A DNA stretch of 64,000 nucleotides from assembly GCA_037179385.1 (NCBI GenBank), contig CM074193.1:44793082-44857081 (forward strand). Direction: 5' to 3'. Shown here piece after piece: positions 40,101 through 52,100 of this stretch (the first letter of the stretch is position 1; the number at the start of each line of letters is the position of its first letter). A program made the translations under genes and the position numbers. The notes beneath the pieces were generated by a model. That model was not told the DNA's origin and did no database searches. It saw only the letters and a program-made list of their open reading frames with translations. This stretch comes from Holothuria scabra (Eukaryota; Echinodermata; Holothuroidea; Aspidochirotida; Holothuriidae).

Positions 40101-43100
40101 AGCCAAATGCGCTATAGTGTGCAGCAACTTCAAAAGTGTCTTAAAGTACAATTCATAATTGATATATGCGCAGATAGATCATACATGAGACCGAACAGTT
40201 TCGAAATCCTGCATAGGTGTATAGCACTGGTTTATTGCGTTCTAGGTAGTGGTCGCTGACGTGGATAGAATTCCACCTTGAACACTTCACAACCAAGAAC
40301 TCTCAGGCCAAAGGTGTGTAACTGGTATGCACATTTTAGATGATTAAAGCTTAGATAAGTCTTGAGTAAGATGAGAATAGGTGGTACACAATCCGGAGTT
40401 ACACCAAGTCGGTGAAAATTGAACTTGTTTTAGGAAAGTCCGGGAATCCCTATTCTCGATTTCATGCAAAAGATTTCTTGTTTTCTAATTTTTTGCCTGC
40501 ACAACCATTACCTCAGATGTCCATCCACCAAATATGTGCCTATACTGTTGTAGGTAGTTGATATTGTTTTTGAATGCATCTGAAAGAGAATATCATAAGT
40601 ACAAACAATGTGAGTTTCATGGCAATCGTTCTAGGATTTCACCATTTCAAAATTTCACAGAAAAATACGGAAAATTGGGGTTTTCGTGCAAGATTTATAG
40701 GCAGAAAATTGCTTGGATAGAAGGTTGTTGTGTTTGTAGCTTTCCAATCTAAATTATGGGGTGGATCCAAAAGTGTAACTGAGTCCCGTTCCTCTACTAA
40801 GGTCAAAAAACTTTTCCGGCTGAATTTTGCTAAATCCCCATACATTTTTTCATTGCAGAAAGTTCTATCGTTTCATGTTCTACAGTGCACGAAATTGCAT
40901 TGCAAGAGCTTTGAAAATGAAAAGATTTGTAAGAGGGGAGAGGGATGTTCCTCCACTCATATCCTTTCCTCAGGACGACGATAACACTTTAGATTCTCCC
41001 GGCAAAACGTCATGGTTGAACCAAGGAGTTGTTACAGCTCCCTGGTTTAACCAGGGAGTTGCCAGAGACTCCCTGGTTCAACCTATGTGTACTGTGTTGC
41101 TCCATTGAATGTCTCTATACATGGTTTAGCTAAACAGCATGCAATTCGACTAAACGATTTAACGTCTTGTAGACAGGCAATTTTATAGCAAAGCGTTGTA
41201 AAATTATTATTTTTTCACCGTGTCTTGCCATTTGTAACGGCCACAAGTTAAAAACATTGACGTCCTTAAGACATTTGTGTCTACGAGTATTGGAACCTCT
41301 GTGATTTATTCAATGTTTTCAATAATTTGGACACTAGAGTCTTACAAATGTGCCTCTGGTTCTTACAAATGTCATGGGAATACATCCGTACATGGAACAG
41401 TTTGTTTGCCTAAGGCGCAGGTGTGTGACGGAATCGCCCATTGCTCGGAAAGGGACGACGAGATTTACTGTGGTAAGTCTACATTTTTTATCATCACATA
41501 AATGTTAGCGTAGAACTGGATTTACAGCAGGCGGGTGTTTTTGTCTTGACTTTGTGAGAAGGTATACAATTTAAATTCCAAAGAGCAACAACTTCATGAG
41601 AAGAGAGTGTAAACGTTTGGTCTCTTCAACTTTTGATCTGCACTGATCCTGGCTATCCAATTATGTAATTTCATGCAATGCTCTGAAAGGCATGTTATAA
41701 CCATGTGGAAGTGTGTACCCTGTTTGATAGCAGTATGATAAGAAGCGTCTTGCATCACATAAGGAAACAGAAGCTAATATGTATGTTACGTTAGAGAGGA
41801 AAAGGTACCCTCCCCTGTACAGGATAACGCGTACACTTCGGTACTGGCAAGTTTCACTAACAAGAGCAGACAGCTGATTTGTCAACCAATAGGATTTGTA
41901 CATTAGTCTTCTACATGCGCAGGGAAAATTCTACTGCCTAAAGATGCTCAATGTTTTCTCCAAAAATGACGTCAGTGTGTTGTCAATGCCTATTAAGTCC
42001 ATATTAGAGGATTACAGTTATAGGAAAAACCAACTATGTGCAATACGTACTTTTAACTTCTACCGTACACTTTATAATACGTGATGAAATGAACTATATC
42101 TGACGTCCCTGGATAATCTCCAGTTTATTGTGATGTTATTTCATCCAAAAGATTTCCCATGTCCTGATGGCTGCAAGTGTACTGGCCTTGTTCTTGACTG
42201 TTCTAACACTACTTGGGAACAACGCGTTGCAACGAAATTGCCTAAACACCTGAAAGAGTTGTAAGTAACATAAATTTGATAAAGTGGCTCATTTAAAACA
42301 GTACTTCTTTGCATTATTGTCTTCTGTTGCCAGTTTTGGGTACATTTGAACATGGAGTTACCACCTCCGAGGTGGTAACTCCATGATTTGAATAATTCCA
42401 GTTAGAATGTTACGTCAAGTCGAAAGTGCTTTAAGAACCGCTGAAATGTAGTTTAACTTTCCAAAGCTGTTTTAATGATCGATGTGGGTGACCATTTGTT
42501 TTCTCGAAACAATATTCCACTTGCGGTTGTCTTGTCACGTGATACAAATAGAAAAGTTGGCTGCTAAACGACGTGAAAATAGTCATAAACTGTTATTATT
42601 ATTGCCAAGTGTAGAATACTTTCGTAACACTTGTTGTAACCTTCTTCTGTAATAGTTATGAAAATGCATTAGAATAAAGAAACTTGCAATTACTTAACAA
42701 AAGTGAGAACCATTATGATTCTTTACTGTATCAATTTAATCGATGTCCGACTTTATAAGTAGTTTTTTTTTTTTTTTTTTTTTACTAAGAAGAATGATAT
42801 ACTAACGTTTGCCCCTAATAGTAAGTTTCACAAGATATTCCATTCTAATCACATCGATAAACGATCAATAGAAAAATAAGACCTATATATGATCTTCCTT
42901 TTTCCAACAGATATCTTTCAGGTGTAACTTTGTCCGGAAATATGCCGAAAGCTTCTGCTCGGAATCGACTCACAATCAGTGATGTTGTGTATCAAAACAT
43001 AAGTAGTTTTCCTGTTTTGTTAATCGTGTAAGAATATTTATCCCTGAAAAACGTTTAACAATTTCGACGATTATTAACGTATTCAAACCCTTTCCTGATC

Positions 43101-46100
43101 CAATAGTTCATTTGATAGAAAATATATTTTTCCTCTCCTTATATTTTACTGATTGCGAAGTTTACAAATTATTATCAAGTTATATTAAGAGCTTATCTCT
43201 TTATATCAAATGTGACATTAGAATAATTTGTGTATGCTTAATATACATGAAAAGATGTGACCAAACAATCATTGTTGTATGAAATCGTACACTGTTTGAA
43301 AGAGAACGTCACAAAAATAGTTCATGACAAGTAAAGCTGAATAATCGCTCAAATCATTTTAAGTGCCTATGTTTTTGGTTTTCTTTTAATGTATTAAATA
43401 TATACATTTTGTCAACTTGTAAAGCACATTTGAAGTTATGAAAGAGATTATCAACATTAGGTAGCAGTCTCTGGCATTTGCAGGTAAAAATATGGTATTT
43501 TATATGAAGGATAGGAACATTAAATGGGTCACATAAAACGTTACTGATGCCAAAAAATAAATACATAATAAAAAATTATTTTTTTATTTAATTTTTCTTT
43601 TGATAGAAAATATGACTTATTCATTTTTTTACCGCCGGACATTGCTTGGTCGACTCAATCACTTATGGACAAACCTAGGCAACACAAAATGTTTAACAAA
43701 CGTGTTATGTGGTACAATAAGAAATGTTTTATATCACCAAAACACAAGTTTTAAAACGTTGTATGTTACTTGGGAATGAAGAAATAAGGGTCAATTTGTA
43801 TTTGTAACTTTGATTCTTAACATGAGATGCCCATTGTTTAATACTTAAAGGGGAGGCAAAAGTTAAGAAACACTTGTAGACTTTCTCTAATTAGAGGTTA
43901 CTCGTCATTTTGTCCAAGATTTCAGTCCCTGATGTATTTTGGAAATCCTTTTACAAACGCATTCTTTTCATATCTTATGGTGAAGAAATTTCATAATGTA
44001 CTGAGAAGAAAAAAGTGAAAGACCTCAGAGTCATTTGGTCTGTCATCATGACCTTTAGAAACAGTTATGTGATATGACTAGTATGTGTCTTTGCGCTTTC
44101 TCGCTATGAATTATTTAACCACACTGACGTGTACATAACGGGAAATAGTAGACATATTTGGATCATTTACAATGTTAAACACCTTGTTAATCAATCAAGA
44201 TGCATCTTGGCTCCCAACCTAAGTAACCAAAAGGACTTAGCTACAGTAATTTAAAATTGACCGTTTTTCCTTGACATATCAAATGCAGATTAGTTTAACT
44301 TCATCTTTTAGCTCTAATATACGATCTTCGTTATCACTAACTCCACTCTTAAAAATTTTGGGCAAAACGGGTAAGGTAATTATTTGTTCAATTCGGACAT
44401 TTAAATACATTAATGGTAGTTACTAGGTGTATGGCCAATCAGTCGGTTAAATGTCCATGAGGTATGCGAAATCCTATACTAGTAGTCGGAAAGACTCTTT
44501 GTCGGAGACAAAGAGCAATGGGAGAAGACGGAAGAAAGTGTGGTGATAAACTTTGATTCATGTGCATTTAAAAACTTCATTAACACTAAATTTGCATATG
44601 TACTCAAACATTTATCTCTCAAATCAAGTCTGTAGAGACAATCTGTCATTTACCTAACTAAAATTAAGGTTAAGGGATGTCAAACCCTTAAAGTGTTTTC
44701 ATATAGGCCTTTAGAGCACATTCCAGTTTTTTCTATAAAATGGGCATATCACTTAACGAGAAAGAAGAAACTTGGGTAATTACGTTCTTGTTTCCATAAC
44801 TCCAAAGTAACCAATTGCCTAACGTTTTGTGAGTTCGTATACCCCATCATCCACCATGCCTGAGAAAAAAAAAAAATAATATCACCATTCTTTAGTTTGG
44901 AGTATTGTTTCAAACTTGATTAGCCTTTTGTCCTGTAGGAGTGTTCAAACTCAATACTTTCATTTGGACGTTCGTTGACGATCTCAATAAATATATAAAT
45001 ATCCTTCTGAACTGTTCACACCATTCTTTATAAAAACAAAGATCAGGGAGCTGCATAGATTCGCTCCTTACAGATTTGACGTTTAATTTCTGGTCCAAGA
45101 TGTTATTTTTGACCTGACCTACCGCCTTCGTTGGCTTACACAAACTAACGTGCCCAGTGGCGTAGCCACATGGGTACGTTAGTTAGCAACTCTCCTTTCA
45201 TGAATTACCGAATTCTCTCCAATAAAAGCTTCGGTTGCCGTGTAGTCTCATACCTCCCAATAAGAAGTACAGATTCTCCGGTCATTACCGAACTTTTCAC
45301 ATTTCCTTATAAATGAAACCCAGAGTCCAAAGTTTTCTCCAATAAAATATTTGTTTAACCAGAATGCAAAAATGCATTGAGGTTTCGATGATATGTAAAT
45401 GTTTTGATTCAAATAATGCCATCATGTACTATATCTTCTCACTCAGATGTTATACTTGCATGTTCAAAATATCACTCTCTTATCCTAGATGACCTCTGAC
45501 CTCCACCAACTACGATAGTGGACGTTTTTCACATAATGAACATCCACATGCTGTGTCACATGTGAAATTTATTTAAGTTTCCCACCTTGAGATAGAAGGT
45601 TTTCACATTCAGACCTCCAGTGAACCCAGATGACATTTGACATCCAAAAAAGCGACAGGGAACGATAGACAAACAGACGAACAGACAAACAGACAGGTAG
45701 ATGGGCGGATAGAGGGATATATAGACAGACGGACAGAGGGACAGAAAGATCGACAGAGTGAGGGTGGCGGATAACAACAGCTGAAATAATTCTTTCAGCT
45801 GGTGTGTGCTAACAATAACGACCATTTTCTGACCAGAACGCATTCACGTACCAAATATGAAATCTGTTCACGTTTACTACGTACCTTAAGATGTTGTGTT
45901 AACAAGGTTTTCAGACTTTGACCATTGGTGAACCTTGATGACCTTTGACATAAGGCAAAAAACGATAGGGACATCCTCTCACTATAACGTATCCACGTAA
46001 TAAATATGTAATCTATCCGCGTTTCCTATCTTACGGTATTTTGCCAACACGATGTTCAGCGTTTGACCCCTGGTGACTCCAGATGACGTTTGACCTTCAT

Positions 46101-49100
46101 CAAAAGCGATAGAGACCATTTTCTTACAATACAGTATCAACATACCAAGTGTAAAATCTGTCCAAGTTTTTTATCTTGAGATATTGTGTTAGCAAGGTTT
46201 TCACACTTTGACCCTTGCTGACCTCAGATGACCTTTGACCTCCACCAAAAGCAATAGGAACCATCCTCTTAGTATTACGTATCCACATACCAAGTATGAA
46301 TTTAAACAAATTTTCTTAACTTAAGGTGACGTGTTAACACGGTTTTCGGTTTTTGACACCTACTGACCCTTAAATGACCTTTGACTTCCATCAAAAGCAA
46401 TGGACCATCTTCTCACTATGACGTATCCATATACTAAATATAAAATCTATTGAGGTTTCCTATTTTGAAATGCTGTGTTAATAAGGTTTTCAGACTTTGA
46501 CTCCTGGTGACCTCAGGTGACCTTAGACATCCAGAATAGGGTCCCTCCGCTAAATATGGGACATCTTTGTATCAAGTTTAAAAACTGTCAGATGTTCCAT
46601 TGTTGAGAAATCGTGTTAACGAGCAAAGTGTCACAAACACGCACACATGCACGCACACACATACACACATCACATACATACACACGCCATCATGAATGCA
46701 AAGGTTTTTTCTTATCAACGACACCATAAAGTGCAAAAATTTCGGCGAGATTCGAGGGCCGATTGTTACGTCCCCGGGGAAATTGTGTTCACCCTAACAA
46801 ATTGGATGCTTGTCCACCGAAGGTACCAAGATACGCATAGACGTTTACTTACATCAGACTATTCATGTTCTATATTAGGTGAAAAGTATTTGTTTTGAAA
46901 TCACTCTTTGACTTTATGAAATTTTCTAACATACTGCCGTACATGTAATGAGTAACGAACAATTTTAGCTCATTTGAGTGCAAATTCCAATCTTCCTTAA
47001 CAACACCTTGTTTGTACGGATATGAAAAATGAGATGACGAAGGACAAAGTAATATTGCTAACGTTAAATAGCCGCCTTCCCTTTAGAGATATCGCGATTT
47101 ATTCGTCAATTTTGGTAATTAAAACGTATTGCTAGTGCTCCTTCTGACTTTATAACGATACAAGAGGTAACAAGAAAACTTGTTGGACTAAACGGACCTT
47201 TCAAACATCTTCTTGCTGGTTACAAGTTAAGATGAATGCAAACAAGATTATGTTGGTTAATAATGGTCCTCTTCTTCTTTCCCAATGTAATAGTGATCTG
47301 TCTAGGAACAAAATAGACATTGTCAGTAACGAAGACTTCCAGAACAGTAGAAACTTGAGAGCATTGTAAGTTTTATGTCAGCCTCGAAAAGTGGTTGTTT
47401 TACCGTCGAAACGTGTTTGGTGTAGTAAGTTAGATAATGTTTTATGGGTCAGTCTCTATGCATGCAATCGGTCTAAGTCGGTCCGGCCACGGCCTTTTTT
47501 TTCAGTTGTGGCTCATTGGATTGTTTTCCCAGCTCCATTGCTTACTTGGATGAGCAAGCAAAATGACAATAGGTTTCATTTTCCAAATTATAATATATGA
47601 CCCGGCCATGAGTCAAAATCCAGACCTCCCCTCTGTAAATCAGATGCTGTTAACGTTTGAAATTTAACTTTGCTTCATTGACCATTGAAATGAAATATCT
47701 TAATATTCTCTGTTTACCAATTGACAGATATTTGGGTGACAACCGGATAAAAGTTATACACGAAGATCACTTCCGCAGTCTTGGTCAATTGAGAATTTTG
47801 TGAGTCAAGAAATTACAAACAGAAAGTAGTGTTACTCATTTTTAATCATTAAGTCAGCATCGATCTGTTGGTGTTTTGTTGGGGAACAGAAGCATTTTAC
47901 AGGCTGTGGAATGTCTGATTATACGTCATACTTTTCAGAATAGTCACCAATATAAAACCCGTTTCCATTTTGTGACGTAAACAACTTGGTTTTTTCGGTA
48001 TGATAAAGTGGTGTCTAGTTAGTATCACTGATAAAGCGAAACAAATTTTTCATTTCTGCCAAAGAATTTTCAGAGACTACTAAGTTGCTATCCCGGGAGG
48101 AAATCACTAAATGCTTCCCTATTTTTACAAAATAAGGACATTAAAATTTTTCTGGTCCCAAACAAAGACCAGTATACTCCAAATAACTTTGTTGGGACCT
48201 TTTGAATACTAGGATAACTTCGATTCTTTTTTCTGTTCATAATTGGTGGTATCCCAGGGTTAAATTCCATTTGGTACAATTTGACAGAAACCATTCAGGT
48301 TTCATATGGTTCATACTGTGTTTTTGGACAATCTCCATTCAATTTGCATTTTTCAGACCAGTTGGCAGAGTTCATAAACCGTTTGAAACCATTCAAGACC
48401 ATTCGAGTACAATGTGTTTTTTGCAAATGGTCCGAATGGAATATAACCTTCAGCTGGGACATATTGTACCAAGCCGTCTTCCTGTTCACAGTTAAAACCA
48501 ACATTGATGAGGGTATAATTTGCTTGCAAGCCTGGCATGTGGGCGTAGCGTATAGAACATTTGTTCAGCCGCGTAGTTGATATATAATTCCAAATGTAAG
48601 TTTTGATGTTTTGATTGATGTTTCTCTAACATGTGTAAGAATTACCCGTGACATGTTCACCATCATAATCCTCCGTTTCTTACAATTAGGAACTTGTCAA
48701 GAAACCCACTAACTGGTATTGGAGATGCACCTTTCAAATCGCTCGTGAATCTCAAAATTCTGTGAGTTTCCACGACTTGTACACCGTTGTACAAGCCGGT
48801 ATCAGTTTTACGCTTGCAAGGGGGATACCACTGTAAGGCAAATGAAAGTAAAGGTAGCAAATAGGTGCGGTGTAAACCAAATAATATAGTAGTTTTTACA
48901 TCGATACACGAAAGCCGACACATTCAATTTTTAAGTTAAGACATCAATACTTTGCTTAGCTCTATAAATGAAAAATTACTTTAAAAATGTCTCTGTAACC
49001 CCTTTTTGCGACGTTATTTTCAGGTTCATTGAAGAAACCAATATTCCAACAAATAAAGAAAATATATTCAGTGGACTTGTACAACTGGAAAAACTGTAAG

Positions 49101-52100
49101 TGACTTAAATGTTAAGCTGTGATAAAGAAGGTAATTACGAGTAACATCTGTGTAATTTGGATATTTGCTATATTGACAACTTGCAACATTAGCCGGCTGA
49201 TACCAAATCATACTGGATTCCACATTTTCATTCTCATGTGCTACGGGGGGTTTTCATCTCAGTATCTCGGTGTCTTAAATCCATTGAAAAGTTCAAAACA
49301 TTAAATCTACGACAGCACACATTCACTTGAAGTTAGCACTTATTCTATTAAAAGACCAATCTTTGATAATGATTTATTTGTATTTACACTCAAATGTTAT
49401 TTAGTTATGCACCTTTGACACTTTTATTTTCCTAGATATTCTTCAAAGTTTTACTTCTGCTGCTTAAATTTTGCACCACCTTTTGACAACTGTTATCCTA
49501 AGGCCGGTCCTTTCTCCGGATGTGAGAACCTTATGCAAAACAGCATTCTAAGAATGAGCCTGTGGCTAATTGGTGTCTCAGCAGTTGCTGGTAATGGATT
49601 TGTTATTATCTTCCGCGTATACCGACGAGATATATTTCTCAGTAGAGGTCGTACTACAGTTCAACCTATCCTCATTTTGAATCTTGCAATTGCTGATTTC
49701 TGCATGGGAATTTACTTGATAATCATAGCTGGAGCAGATCTAATCTATGACAATGTCTACTTCAGATACAGGGAACTTTGGCAAAGTAGTGCGGTATGTA
49801 GATTCGCTGGCCTCCTGTCGACCCTAGGCAGTGAGGCATCCGTAATGTTTCTTACCGTGATCACAATAGATAGACTTCAAAGTATTGTGTGTCCTTTTAG
49901 CAGCAAGAAGCTGAGATTTAGGTCAACGTGTAAAGTTTCTGCATGTGTTTGGTCACTTGCCTTAATCATCAGGATCTTTCCATTGATACCTTTTCCACAT
50001 TACTAGGGCAGGTCCAGCGTATGTCTCGCTTTACCGTTAACCTCTGAAAGGAAACCCGGGTGGTTTTATTCCATTTTCGTGTTCCTAATTATAAACTTTG
50101 TAAACTTCGCTTTCATGTTGATAAGTTATGTTTTTATACATCGCAAGGCTTCTGCATCCCTTCGCTCTGGTGCCAACTCCAACAGAAAACGAACCATGGA
50201 TAGACAGATGGTAATGACAATGAGGATGTTCTTCCTTGTTTTCACTGACATGGCATGTTGGCTGCCCATAATACTAATGGGCCTTTTGGCACAAACCAGA
50301 GTGGTGGAAATACCAAAAGAAATGTATGCATGGACGGCTGTCTTCATCTTACCAGTGAACTCCGCCCTTAACCCCTACCTGTACACAGTAATGATCAAGA
50401 CTGCAAGAAGTGTAAAACAACATAGTTCAGGCCACTCACGCCAAATGGCTATCATAGAGAGCAAGGACTCCCAGCAGAATAGAGAACAAGGTTTGTTGAT
50501 TATTTTATATTCACAAACAGGGTAAAGAAGTCCTATATCCTGTTTGTATTTTAAACATGGAATATACTGAATACTTCTTTAAAACTCAGTTCTACACAAT
50601 GACTGACTATGAGATGGACAAGCCTTTTGAAGTTTACACACCGTGATTCATTTAAAAGTGCCTCCTGTGATCCTCTTCTTTCTTCAGTCAGTGAGCAAAA
50701 AGACTCTTTATTTCAACTAAAAGCACAATTGATTTCCTTATTTTCCCTTATGCTTAGGGGAATTTCAGCTCTATTTGGTGATTGATAATACATTAATTCA
50801 GGGTCCCTGTCCAAATACCTGATTCGCCGGGTAAATATGGTTAAGAGATTTCTTAAGCAAATGTCTACCTAATGTCTATCACCAGACGTTTTACAGTGCT
50901 GGACCTTAGATTACACCTGATGACATACCTTTCCAATTTTCTTGATAACCTGCGTAGCACATGTCGGCTTTCGTGATAAAACCATACATACATCACCTTG
51001 TGGCATGTGTCCATGACACAATTGTCTTACTAGTTAAGGGTACACTCGGCGGCTATGTTTGACGCTCCTTAACGAAGTCGTTCTATAGTGTTCGTTTAGT
51101 TGTATCAGAGCGGAGATGTGTGAGTTTTGCCAAGCCATGATAGACGACAAACCATTGTAATAAGCAAATGGTAGGACTTTGTTCAACTTACCAATTACTT
51201 GTTCCACTACGATATCCGCTTTTTAAAAACACCCGCCAAAAATATACGCTCCTATTATAAAAATCAGATACCATGTTGGGGGGATACGGTGTGGGCGATA
51301 CAGGGGGCCTTGGCTCTGTTTTTCACAAAAGTATCTCATATACGAAAAAAGATGTGCGAACTAATCTAGATCAGAACAATGAGGTCGGAAAAATGAGATC
51401 AGAACAATGAGATCAGAAAAATGGTGAGATAGTAAAAGCCTATTATTATTAAATTTCACGATTGATATAAAGTAAGGCATTACACCCTAATACCTAAATC
51501 CAAGGAAGAATTGTCTCTTTTACTCTATCGTATCCTCTATGAACTTCAAATTCGACTCAACAATGTCACAGTGATTAAAAGAATGTCGTTCACTTCTCTC
51601 TTCCATTGATAACAATGAATCTTTGAAGGGGGCAACCACGTAAAGATGAAGCCTCCTCAATTTTCTGAACTATCGAATGAAGAAAGGAGGGGAAGTTGTA
51701 AGGAACAATCATTGCATTTAAAAACAAAAACAATTATACATCTCAAGCAACGCTGGCTTTCTTCGATAGGTGTCACGCATGTGTTAACTGTTTTTAGATT
51801 CAAAATTACTTTCCCAAGAACATGTAGCATTCAATAGCTAAGTACAAGTGCCATAACATTCCCTCCGGGCAAAAATTGTGAAGTCAAATTTCTATTTTAT
51901 CTATCTTTGTAATTTTTACTCATCTTTTGGTATGTATTTGTATATTTTGTTTACTTTTTTTGTATACTCTATTTGCATTCTTTCTAAATGGCACGAAATG
52001 AGCAGCAATTTATGGTACCAACGTATGGAGTAAGCACGTAGCAACCTGGGAACAATAGTCTCTTTCTTGAGGACACTTCCCTTAACTTTCACATTGCTCA

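Larger units (their letters stand above)
43028..47293 (+). other. long intron region inside the LRR block
   Basis: It contains a decayed LRR exon (44312-44370) and a tandem repeat array (45485-46560). The intact LRR exons on either side are normally 0.3-1 kb apart, so LRR exons may have been lost or obscured here. A possible further relic at 43607 is too weak to list. Confidence 0.45.

Noticed and set aside
43607..43677. Possible extra LRR exon ([10 protein letters not shown])
   Set aside because: No GT donor at the expected 72-bp position and a weak repeat pattern in AT-rich sequence.
48202..48580. Several overlapping 60-100 residue frames on both strands
   Set aside because: They overlap in different phases with no domain or splice support, within an LRR intron; considered chance.
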